DNA of 5,599 bases from CAYXVF01 sp964468125 (GTDB taxonomy: Bacteria; Myxococcota; XYA12-FULL-58-9; CAYXVF01). The stretch lies in the NCBI GenBank assembly GCA_964468125.1, contig CAYXVF010000194.1:1-5599 (forward strand), read 5' to 3'. Positions 1 through 5,599 of the stretch are shown here, piece by piece (the stretch's first letter is position 1; every line of letters starts with the position of its first letter). Under the pieces are notes generated by a model that was given only the letters and a program-made list of their open reading frames with translations, did not search any database and had not been told where the DNA came from. Made by a program: the position numbers and the translations under genes.

Positions 1-1151
1 TCGTGTTCATCCGGTCTTGGAAAGGCGCGCTCGTCGTCGGCGTGATCTACGCCCTGTGCTACACCGCACCGCTGGTGATCATCGTTTACGCGCTGCTCGC
101 CTTTTTGATCTGGGGAGCGATGGACGACGACTGGGACTGGCGCGTGCTCGCCGCTGCCACCGCCGGTGTGCTCCTCGGCTGGCTCGTACACCCGCACTTC
201 CCGAACAATTTTCGTCTGGTCTGGATTCAGCTCGTCGACGTGCTGAGTAACGCGTGGGGGGTCGCCGGTCCGAACCTCTCCCTCGGTGGCGAGACCAAGC
301 CCGCCAATACGCGCTCCTGGCTGCGCGAGCACATTGCCCTCTACGTGCCCTTCATGTTCGCCGTGATCACCCTTCCCCGCGCCAAGGACCTCTTGAAGCC
401 GCGCTTCATCACCCTCTTCGCCCTCGCAAACGCCTGGTTCATCATGGGCTGCCTCAGCAAACGCTTCGTCGAGTACTGGGCACCGCTGTCCGTGTGGGTC
501 AGCGCGGAGATATTCAGCGCCGCCTGGGAGAGCCTGAAGACCGATCCGCCGGCGGTGCTGCAGCGGAAATGGACCCGCTGGGCGTTGATCGCGACCGTGG
601 TCATTTTTTCAATCAGCGTTCAGGTAGCGACGCATCTCGAGATGCGAAAAGAGTTCAGAAAGCCCGGACCAAGCGGGATGAAAGAAGCCGCTGAATGGCT
701 CGCCGAGAATGCTCCGGAGGATGCGCAGGTGTATACCTGCGACTGGGACGATGCACCGGAGCTCTTCTTCTACAATCACCACAACCGCTACATGGTCTTT
801 CTCGATCCGAACTTCATGTACAAATGGGATCAGGACGTTTGGAAGACGTGGAATTCGGTCGCCAACGGCAAGACGCGCCAACCGGCCGACGTGATTGTCA
901 CCGAGTTCGGAGCCCACTACGGCATGTGCACCGGCAACTTCAGCGCTCTTCGCCGCCAGCTCGACCGCGATCCGCGAGCAAAAGTGGTGGGCAAAGGAGG
1001 AACATACGTCTTCACCCTCGATCCGAAGGCCAGCTATGACCCCAATGCGCCGCCAACTCCCCGTCGCGTTCCGCAACGCGTGCGAGACGCACGCAAGGCA
1101 CTGACTCCACCGCCGAGCAAGATCACCCCGGCACCGGAGCCCACGCCATGA
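1..1151 (+). CDS. Polytopic membrane protein, GT-C glycosyltransferase-like, C-terminal part (5'-partial)
   Basis: The frame is open to the left edge. A GTG at base 3 is the first in-window start, but it lies directly before a membrane segment with no visible RBS, so the gene most likely begins upstream. Numbering from that GTG, hydrophobic segments lie at about 8-37, 47-62, 111-123, 136-150 and 193-209. A soluble C-terminal region (about 220-345) and a Pro-rich tail (349-382) follow. The short motifs HPHFPNN (63-69) after a membrane helix and RFVEYWAP (154-161) resemble the lumenal and helix motifs of large GT-C-type membrane glycosyltransferases. The soluble region has a Trp/Asp/Phe/Tyr-rich block at 247-273 (DWDDAPELFFYN, then NRYMVFLDPNFMY) that I recall from uncharacterised bacterial membrane proteins. 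The catalytic N-terminus is outside the window, so substrate and activity cannot be assigned. The stop overlaps the next gene's start (ATGA). The gene is clear; the GT-C assignment is an inference. Confidence 0.72.
   Translation, partial: VFIRSWKGALVVGVIYALCYTAPLVIIVYALLAFLIWGAMDDDWDWRVLAAATAGVLLGWLVHPHFPNNFRLVWIQLVDVLSNAWGVAGPNLSLGGETKPANTRSWLREHIALYVPFMFAVITLPRAKDLLKPRFITLFALANAWFIMGCLSKRFVEYWAPLSVWVSAEIFSAAWESLKTDPPAVLQRKWTRWALIATVVIFSISVQVATHLEMRKEFRKPGPSGMKEAAEWLAENAPEDAQVYTCDWDDAPELFFYNHHNRYMVFLDPNFMYKWDQDVWKTWNSVANGKTRQPADVIVTEFGAHYGMCTGNFSALRRQLDRDPRAKVVGKGGTYVFTLDPKASYDPNAPPTPRRVPQRVRDARKALTPPPSKITPAPEPTP
1136..1139 (+). promoter_or_regulatory. Ribosome binding site of the K+ channel gene
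   Basis: GGAG lies 8 bases before the ATG at 1148, inside the end of the upstream coding region. It supports the overlapping ATGA start rather than a later one. A second in-frame ATG at 1151 would also be within range, so the first residue is uncertain by one codon. Confidence 0.55.
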
Positions 1152-2002
1152 TGGGCCAGAGCTGGCTTGCTCCTCCCGGAAAGGGGGGCCTCAGGGACAC
1201 GCTCTTTGAGGTGATCTTCGAGCACGACACGCAGGCCGGTCGCAACTTCGACATCGCGCTCCTCGTGGCGATCCTTGGAAGCATGCTCGCGGTGATGCTC
1301 GAGAGCGTGGCGAGCATTCGAGAGCTCTACGGCGAAGAGCTCCGGATTGTAGAGTGGGTCCTCACCGCCCTCTTCACGATCGAGTACGTCCTGCGTTTGG
1401 TGTCCGTGAGTCGGCCAGTGCGCTACGCGGCGAGCTTCTTCGGCATCATCGATCTGCTCTCGGTCATCCCGACGTTTCTCGCGTTGGTGGTGCCCGGTTC
1501 GCAGGCTCTGGCGGTCGTGCGGGGACTGCGATTGCTGCGAGTCTTCCGCATTCTCAAGCTCGCGCGATTCGTACGCGAGTCGGACACGCTCTTGGCGGCC
1601 CTCAGGGGCTCACAGATCAAGATCATGGTGTTTCTGGGCTCTGTGCTGACCATCGTATCGATCCTCGCAACGATCATGTACATCGTCGAGGGCGAAGAGG
1701 CCGGTTTTACGAGCATTCCGCGCTCGATGTACTGGGCGATCGTCACCCTCACGACCGTCGGCTACGGCGACATTGCTCCAAAGACGGTGTTCGGCCAGAC
1801 CATCGCCGCTCTGGTGATGATTCTAGGCTATGCGATCATCGCCGTTCCCACGGGGATCGTCTCCGTGAACCTCGCCGAAGCGAGCAAACGAGCCCGCAGT
1901 GACGGGGTCCGCCCGGAGCCTTGCACCGGGGTGTGCAACGGACGGCACGACGCGGACGCCAACTTCTGCAAACACTGCGGAGCCAAGCTACCCTGGGCCT
2001 GA
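1148..2002 (+). CDS. Voltage-gated potassium channel (ion transporter family) with C-terminal zinc ribbon
   Basis: A 284-residue six-transmembrane channel that should conduct K+ across the inner membrane as a tetramer. Helices fall at about S1 36-52, S2 68-86, S3 93-116, S4 119-141, S5 158-182 and S6 213-241. S4 carries a basic residue at every third position (R125, R128, R131, R134, K137, R140), the voltage-sensor signature. The pore helix (about 191-201) leads into the K+ selectivity filter TTVGYGD (202-208). The tail after S6 has C259-X3-C263 and C274-X2-C277 (CKHCG), a likely zinc ribbon; similar tails occur in related bacterial channels as far as I recall. The length suits bacterial Kv-type channels of the KvAP/ion-transport family. 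The start overlaps the preceding gene by four bases, implying co-transcription and probable translational coupling. K+ selectivity is well supported by the filter; voltage gating is inferred from S4; the physiological role is unknown. Confidence 0.95.
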   Translation: MMGQSWLAPPGKGGLRDTLFEVIFEHDTQAGRNFDIALLVAILGSMLAVMLESVASIRELYGEELRIVEWVLTALFTIEYVLRLVSVSRPVRYAASFFGIIDLLSVIPTFLALVVPGSQALAVVRGLRLLRVFRILKLARFVRESDTLLAALRGSQIKIMVFLGSVLTIVSILATIMYIVEGEEAGFTSIPRSMYWAIVTLTTVGYGDIAPKTVFGQTIAALVMILGYAIIAVPTGIVSVNLAEASKRARSDGVRPEPCTGVCNGRHDADANFCKHCGAKLPWA

Positions 2003-2003
2003 T

Positions 2004-2918
2004 TCAACCGGCGTCGATCACCGGCTGCGTATGACGGTCACTGCAAAGGACCACCAAGAGGCGTGAGACCATCTCCGCACGTTGCTGGTCAGTGAGCTCG
2101 ACGATGCGATCTTCAGCGATGTGCTCGAGAGCCATTTGGACCATGCCCACCGCTCCTTCGACTATCTTTGTCCGCGCTGCGACGACCGCCTGGGCTTGCT
2201 GGCGCTGCAGCATCGCGGCTGCGATCTCCGGCGCGTAGGCCAGGTGGCTGATCCGCGCCTCGATCACCTCAACCCCCGCGCGCTCGAGCCGGTCGCGAAT
2301 GTCCGCGCGCAGCTGCTCGCAGACTTCTTCGGTGTTGCCTCTCAGAGACACCTCCGAGTGGTCGCCGTCGTAAGGATGGCGACTCGCGAGGTTTCGAAGC
2401 GCCGCTTCGCTCTGGACCGCCACGTAGTGTTCGTAATCGTCGACCTCAAACAGCGCCTCGGCCGTGTCGGTCACCTTCCACACGACGACCGCCGAGATCT
2501 CGATCGGATTGCCTTCACGGTCGTTGACCTTCGAGGGTCGTCCGGAAGTCCGTCCCGCCTTGCGAAGAACCTTGCCCTCGACGCTGCGCTCCTCCGGAGT
2601 CGCCGCCGAGCCGGTCTCGAAGTTGCGCACCCGCAGGGAAATGGCGCTCTTGCGGAAAAACGGATTGACCCAATGAAACCCTGGAGTCCGGACCGTGCCC
2701 TTGTAGTTGCCAAAGAGCAGGAGCACGCGCGCTTGATTGGGGGGGATCGCCATGAACCCAAAGGAGCTCACGAAGGACAAGAGAACGAGCGCCGCGCCCC
2801 CAGCGACCATCACACCGCCGAGCTCGACGACGGACCAAACCCCGCCAAAAAACAGGCCCAATACGAGCGGCAACACGACCCATCCGCTGATCGCGTCGAA
2901 TTTCTTTTCACGAATCAT
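2004..2918 (-). CDS. SPFH/band-7 (stomatin-prohibitin-like) membrane protein
   Basis: A 304-residue protein with two N-terminal hydrophobic segments (about 13-31 and 34-57) that anchor it in the inner membrane. An SPFH domain follows (about 58-245), with a short Ala/Gln-rich, coiled-coil-prone stretch (233-250) and a compact C-terminus. Family marks include IPPNQARVLLLFGNYKGT (58-75), GFHWVNPF (80-87), KVNDREGNPIEI (130-141), VVVWKV (144-149) and the end motif LVVLCSDRHTQPV (288-300). SPFH proteins form oligomers that organise membrane microdomains and often associate with proteases or transporters; the partner here is unknown. The ATG at 2918 is chosen because AGGAGGT sits three bases upstream. 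A TTG 11 codons upstream would put that RBS inside the gene. Residues 104-129 look like an insert relative to the usual family pattern. The gene converges on the K+ channel gene with one base between stops, and a candidate promoter lies upstream. Confidence 0.92.
   Translation of the reverse strand: MIREKKFDAISGWVVLPLVLGLFFGGVWSVVELGGVMVAGGAALVLLSFVSSFGFMAIPPNQARVLLLFGNYKGTVRTPGFHWVNPFFRKSAISLRVRNFETGSAATPEERSVEGKVLRKAGRTSGRPSKVNDREGNPIEISAVVVWKVTDTAEALFEVDDYEHYVAVQSEAALRNLASRHPYDGDHSEVSLRGNTEEVCEQLRADIRDRLERAGVEVIEARISHLAYAPEIAAAMLQRQQAQAVVAARTKIVEGAVGMVQMALEHIAEDRIVELTDQQRAEMVSRLLVVLCSDRHTQPVIDAG
2005..2027 (-). other. Stem-loop at the convergent gene ends
   Basis: Read on the - strand, arms CAGCCGGTG and CGCCGGTTG flank a five-base loop and pair over nine positions, two of them G-U. 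On the + strand those two become A-C mismatches. It spans the last codons of the SPFH gene and starts three bases after the channel stop. No T-tract follows on either strand, so it is not a standard intrinsic terminator. It could be a transcript-end structure or simply coding sequence. Confidence 0.25.
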
Positions 2919-2921
2919 GAG

Positions 2922-2937
2922 ACCTCCTCCCCTCCTT
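2922..2937 (-). promoter_or_regulatory. Strong, double Shine-Dalgarno of the SPFH gene
   Basis: On the - strand two purine runs occur in tandem: AAGGAGG (2937-2931) and AGGAGGT (2928-2922). They end 12 and 3 bases before the ATG at 2918. The near copy is a strong match to the anti-SD and decides the start codon. Its spacing is a little short, so the far copy may also contribute. Confidence 0.8.
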
Positions 2938-2960
2938 ACGGAAGCACACAAGTGTTTTTA

Positions 2961-2989
2961 ATTATCTACAGATACACACTGTTGCGCAA
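2961..2989 (-). promoter_or_regulatory. Predicted sigma70-type promoter of the SPFH gene
   Basis: On the - strand TTGCGC (2989-2984) and GATAAT (2966-2961) are separated by exactly 17 bases, close to the TTGACA/TATAAT consensus. Transcription would begin near 2953, giving a leader of about 35 bases that contains the tandem Shine-Dalgarno sequences. The surrounding A+T-rich stretch (about 2951-2980) contrasts with the G+C-rich neighbourhood. The prediction is by eye from one sequence. Confidence 0.55.
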
Positions 2990-2990
2990 C
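2981..2990. promoter_or_regulatory. Palindrome overlapping the -35 element
   Basis: GTTGCGCAAC is a perfect ten-base palindrome that covers the predicted -35 hexamer of the SPFH promoter. Its position suits an operator at which a dimeric regulator would compete with RNA polymerase, but a palindrome this short can occur by chance and no second copy is visible nearby. Confidence 0.3.
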
Positions 2991-3070
2991 GAAAATCGTG
3001 CGGGCGAGCGTAATACAGCGGATGCGAACTGAACGACTCAGCCGAACAGAGTGTAGAGGGGGTCGAGGTA
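2991..3070. other. Rest of the proA-SPFH intergenic spacer; no gene seen
   Basis: This stretch follows the proA stop on the - strand. I see no convincing intrinsic terminator. A bulged hairpin is possible on the - strand (about 3002-2985, CGCACGA / TCGTTGCG around a TTT loop), but no T-tract follows and it runs into the SPFH -35 region. Transcription from proBA could therefore partly continue into the SPFH gene, or be stopped by Rho. No tRNA-like or ORF-like signal is visible. Confidence 0.4.
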
Positions 3071-4366
3071 CTAAAGTCGGCGGTGGGAGAACGTCTTCTT
3101 CCCAGCCCCGTACTCGGATGCGACATGCCCGTCGCCGCGCAGAATCCAGCGGGTGGTCAAGAGCCCATCGACGCCGACGGGGCCTCGCGCGTGAATGCGC
3201 CCCGTGCTGATCCCCACCTCCGCGCCGAGTCCGTAGCGGAAGCCGTCCGCGAAGCGCGTCGACGCGTTGTGGAACACGCTCGCCGAGTCCACTCGGGCTA
3301 GGAACGCTTCCGCCTGCTCCCGATTCTCGGTGACGATCGATTCCGTGTGGCTGCTGCCGTGGGCATGCAAGTGTTCGATCGCTTCGTCCATGCCACTGAC
3401 CGTCTTGATGGCGAGAACCAGGTATCCAAACTCCTGGCCAAAGTCGCCGTCACCCGCGGCGACACACACGACGCCAGCGGCATCGAGGACCGCTTTTGAT
3501 TCGCGGTCGGCCCGGAGCTCGACGCCCCTCTCGCGTAGCGCTCGGCCGACCTCTGCGAGGCGCGGCAAAAATCCGCGGTCCACGAGGAGTGTTTCTGTCG
3601 CATTGCAGGCCGACGGATAGTCGCACTTGCCATCGACGGTGACGCGAACGGCCTTCTCGAGGTCCGCGTGCTCCGCCAGGTAGGTGTGGCAAATACCGTC
3701 GGCGTGCCCGAGCACCGGGATGCGCGTGCTGCTCTGAATCGACTGAACGAGGGCGTTCGAACCCCGAGGAATGACGAGATCGATGTGCTGATCGAGGGCG
3801 AGGAGATCGCTCACCGCTTGACGTCCTTCGATCCCGCACACGGCGTTCGCGTCGAGTCCCGCATCCTCGAGCGCGTCGCGCAGACACTCGACCAGGACTC
3901 GGTTCGACGCCTTCGCCTCCTTGCCGCCCTTCATCAGGACCGCGTTCCCACTGCGGACCGTGAGTGAGCCGATCTGGATCACCGCATCCGGACGGCTCTC
4001 GAAGATGATCAGCAAGACTCCCAGCGGGCTCGACACTTGGCGCAGCACGAGGCCGTCGTCGAGCTCGGTGGCGCGGAGCTCGCGCCCCAGGGGATCGTCC
4101 ATTGCAGCGATCTGTCGCACGCCGTCGACGAGCGCATCGAGCTTGCTCTCCGTGAGACCGAGGCGTTTGAGCAACACGCCACTGAGCCCGGTCGCTTCTG
4201 CCTCCGCGAGGTCTTCCGCGTTCGCGCGCACAATCGCGCCGCGCCGCTCGAGCAGGAAGTCCGCGAGACGATTCAGAGCGTGGGTCCGTTGCTCAGCGCT
4301 CGCGGCGCCGAGGGTCCTTTGGGCCGCACGCGCGGCGCTCGCGATCGATTCGAGCTCTTCGGTCAT
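3071..4366 (-). CDS. proA: Glutamate-5-semialdehyde dehydrogenase (gamma-glutamyl phosphate reductase), ProA
   Basis: The second enzyme of proline synthesis: it reduces L-glutamyl-5-phosphate with NADPH to glutamate-5-semialdehyde, which cyclises to pyrroline-5-carboxylate. It acts in the cytoplasm, probably taking the unstable acyl phosphate from ProB. At 431 residues it is close to the usual 410-430. Family marks run the full length: PLGVLLIIFESRPDA (114-128), LMKGGKEAKASNR (144-156), IPRGSNALVQ (199-208), the catalytic cysteine C254 in DYPSACNATE (249-258), FGQEFGYLVLAIKTV (309-323), HGSSHTESI (336-344), VFHNASTRFADGFRYGLGAE (364-383) and ISTGRIHARGPVG (386-398). No truncation or missing key residue is seen. 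The start overlaps the proB stop (ATGA, 4363-4366), and GGAGGAG lies eight bases upstream (4381-4375), so ProB and ProA are probably translationally coupled. Confidence 0.97.
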   Translation of the reverse strand: MTEELESIASAARAAQRTLGAASAEQRTHALNRLADFLLERRGAIVRANAEDLAEAEATGLSGVLLKRLGLTESKLDALVDGVRQIAAMDDPLGRELRATELDDGLVLRQVSSPLGVLLIIFESRPDAVIQIGSLTVRSGNAVLMKGGKEAKASNRVLVECLRDALEDAGLDANAVCGIEGRQAVSDLLALDQHIDLVIPRGSNALVQSIQSSTRIPVLGHADGICHTYLAEHADLEKAVRVTVDGKCDYPSACNATETLLVDRGFLPRLAEVGRALRERGVELRADRESKAVLDAAGVVCVAAGDGDFGQEFGYLVLAIKTVSGMDEAIEHLHAHGSSHTESIVTENREQAEAFLARVDSASVFHNASTRFADGFRYGLGAEVGISTGRIHARGPVGVDGLLTTRWILRGDGHVASEYGAGKKTFSHRRL

Positions 4367-5508
4367 TGGTCAAACTCCTCCATGACCACCAGCTGATTGC
4401 TGCGCACGACGGCGCTGTAGCTGCGTAGGTCTTCTTCCGAGGCACCGTCGCGCCACTCTCGGTACCGCTCGGCGTCCACACGAATGAGGCCGCGGGCCAC
4501 GAGGTCGCCCGACGGGCCACGCACCTCGACCACGTCGCCCCGGACGAAACGCCCTTCGATGCGCGTGATCCCGGCGGCGAGCAGCGAGCCGTTGCGACGA
4601 ACGAGCGCCTCTACCGCGCCTTGGTCCACGTGAATCACCCCCCGCGGCCGGGACGCGAAGGCGATCCATCGCTGGCGGGCGTTCATGATGCCGCGCGCCG
4701 GGAACCACGTACCCTCGTCCTCGCCAGCGAGGACCTTCGACACCGCATCGTGTCGGACTCCGGACGCGATCACCGCATGACAACCGAAGCGGGCGGCGAT
4801 CTTGGCCGCGTCGAATTTCGAGCGCATGCCTCCCCGACCCGCGTCGCTCCCTGCACCGGTGAGCTCCGCCATGCCCCCTTCGAGATCGTCGACGCAGGAG
4901 ATGAGCGCCGCGGTGGGATCGACCCGGGGATCGCGCTCGTAGACGCCGTTTACGTCCGTGAGGAGCACCAGAAGATCACAGTCGAGCTCCGAGGCCACGA
5001 GTGCCGACAAGCGGTCGTTGTCGCCGAAGACCTGCCGTCCTGCGCGTTCCCGCACCACCAACTCGACCGTGGAGATCGCGTCGTTCTCGTTGATGATCGG
5101 AATCGCGCCGTGTTTGAGCAGCGCGTTGAGCGCGTTGCCGAGGTTCAGATAGCGCTCGCGACTGTCAAAGTCGTCCTCGGTCAGGAGCACCTGCGCTGCA
5201 ACCAACCCCATGCGGTCAAAGCCGTGGCTGTAGAGCTCCATCAAGCGGCTCTGCCCCACCGCCGCACAGGCTTGCCGCTCCGCCACGTCCGTTGGGCTGC
5301 GGCTCAGCCCCAGCGCATCCCGCCCGAGGCCCACTGCGCCTGAGCTCACCAGGAGCACCTCGCGGCCGTTTTCCTTCAGGTGCGCGATGGTTTCGACGAG
5401 GGAAAAGAGACGGGTCAGCGCGAGGCGACCGTCACTCTGGGTGAGAACCCGGGTACCAACCTTGATGATGACGCGTTTCGCGTCCGCAACCGCGGGCCTC
5501 TTCACCAC
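4363..5508 (-). CDS. proB: Glutamate 5-kinase with C-terminal PUA domain, ProB
   Basis: The first, committed enzyme of proline synthesis: it phosphorylates L-glutamate with ATP to L-glutamyl-5-phosphate and in characterised homologues is feedback-inhibited by proline. The amino-acid kinase domain covers about 11-262: IIKVGT (14-19), VSSGAVGLG (54-62), PIINENDAIS (137-146), FGDNDRLSA (161-169), LLTDVNGVYERDP (182-194) and GRGGMRSKFDAA (224-235), whose lysine matches the conserved nucleotide-site lysine. A PUA domain follows (about 285-365, with LLAAGITRIEGRFVRGDVV), as in full-length bacterial ProB. Length is 381 residues (E. coli 367). The GTG at 5508 is preferred because GAGGA lies five bases upstream; the next codon is also GTG, so the start is uncertain by one residue. 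The frame stays open to the window edge, but no family member needs that extension. It is first gene of a proBA operon. Confidence 0.96.
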   Translation of the reverse strand: MVKRPAVADAKRVIIKVGTRVLTQSDGRLALTRLFSLVETIAHLKENGREVLLVSSGAVGLGRDALGLSRSPTDVAERQACAAVGQSRLMELYSHGFDRMGLVAAQVLLTEDDFDSRERYLNLGNALNALLKHGAIPIINENDAISTVELVVRERAGRQVFGDNDRLSALVASELDCDLLVLLTDVNGVYERDPRVDPTAALISCVDDLEGGMAELTGAGSDAGRGGMRSKFDAAKIAARFGCHAVIASGVRHDAVSKVLAGEDEGTWFPARGIMNARQRWIAFASRPRGVIHVDQGAVEALVRRNGSLLAAGITRIEGRFVRGDVVEVRGPSGDLVARGLIRVDAERYREWRDGASEEDLRSYSAVVRSNQLVVMEEFDQ

Positions 5509-5599
5509 CGGCGTCCTCGTTGAGACTCGAGGGAATACGCGTCTCAGTATCGCAATCTCAGTTTCGGACAGCGAGGGAAAGGCGTTGCGAAAAAAGCCT
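5509..5599 (-). promoter_or_regulatory. proB upstream region with repeat cluster and RBS
   Basis: The RBS GAGGA (5518-5514) sits five bases before the proB GTG. Further upstream, ACTGAGA occurs twice in direct orientation on the - strand (5562-5556 and 5548-5542), spaced 14 bases start to start. The second copy is part of TGAGAC, which with GTCTCA (5526-5521) forms an inverted repeat around 14 bases. This could be a regulatory site or leader hairpin. No convincing -35/-10 pair is visible: GATACT (5553-5548) could be a -10, but it lacks a good -35 at 16-18 bases. No end of an upstream gene can be recognised before the window edge. Confidence 0.35.

Noticed and set aside
2919..2951. Upstream TTG start adding 11 residues to the SPFH protein
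   Set aside because: The strong tandem Shine-Dalgarno would lie inside the coding region, the added residues resemble nothing in the family, and the predicted transcription start is at about the same place.
2082..3032. Long + strand ORF (316 codons) opposite the SPFH gene
   Set aside because: It is antisense to a clear SPFH gene. Its translation is Arg/His/Asp-rich with no recognisable domain, and it runs across the SPFH promoter and RBS. It is a product of GC-biased third positions.
3003..3070. Intrinsic terminator after proA
   Set aside because: Only short stems such as CTGA-N5-TCAG are present, with no following T-tract.
4621..5343. 240-codon + strand ORF opposite proB
   Set aside because: It lies wholly antisense to the conserved kinase and PUA domains, has no family motifs and no plausible RBS context. 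It is a shadow of proB.
5509..5599. N-terminal extension of ProB or end of another gene in the same frame
   Set aside because: The frame is open to the edge on the - strand, but no start codon is present in it within the window, the ProB core fits the GTG at 5508 with a good RBS, and the translation shows no recognisable protein. The off-window sequence would settle it.
1..5599. Mobile element, prophage, CRISPR array, defence island or tRNA/rRNA gene
   Set aside because: No transposase, integrase or phage-like protein, no regularly spaced repeats, no terminal inverted repeats and no tRNA-like cloverleaf were seen. All genes show similar high-G+C composition.

Overview
The window carries five protein-coding genes on high-G+C DNA and no RNA genes, mobile elements, CRISPR arrays or phage genes. 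Codon use is strongly GC-biased at third positions, and this produces long antisense shadow ORFs. The gene content (proB-proA pair, voltage-gated K+ channel with a zinc-ribbon tail, SPFH protein, GT-C-like membrane protein) suggests an ordinary chromosomal region of a free-living, high-G+C Gram-negative bacterium. A myxobacterial or other deltaproteobacterial-type lineage is my best guess, but no rRNA or lineage-specific marker is present and the assignment is weak.

Layout. The left part (1-2002, + strand) is an apparent two-gene unit. It holds the C-terminal part of a polytopic membrane protein cut by the window edge, then a six-transmembrane potassium channel whose ATG overlaps the preceding stop codon (ATGA). 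The right part is transcribed on the - strand. A proline biosynthesis operon comes first, with proB (glutamate 5-kinase with PUA domain) followed by proA (glutamate-5-semialdehyde dehydrogenase), again joined by an ATGA overlap. After a 152-bp spacer with its own plausible sigma70-type promoter comes an SPFH/band-7 membrane protein. The channel gene and the SPFH gene converge with only one base between their stop codons.

How the genes work together. ProB and ProA perform the first two steps from glutamate towards proline; glutamate-5-semialdehyde cyclises spontaneously and ProC, not in this window, finishes the pathway. The remaining three genes encode membrane proteins. The large membrane protein and the channel are probably co-translated. 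The SPFH protein may organise membrane microdomains, but no functional link to its neighbours can be shown from sequence alone.

I see no evidence for a new defence, mobile or otherwise undescribed system. The points most worth a second look are an apparent insert of about 26 residues in the SPFH domain, a palindrome over the -35 of the SPFH promoter, a repeat cluster upstream of proB, the zinc-ribbon tail of the channel, and the uncharacterised soluble domain of the first protein. No gene-free stretch exceeds 300 bases.
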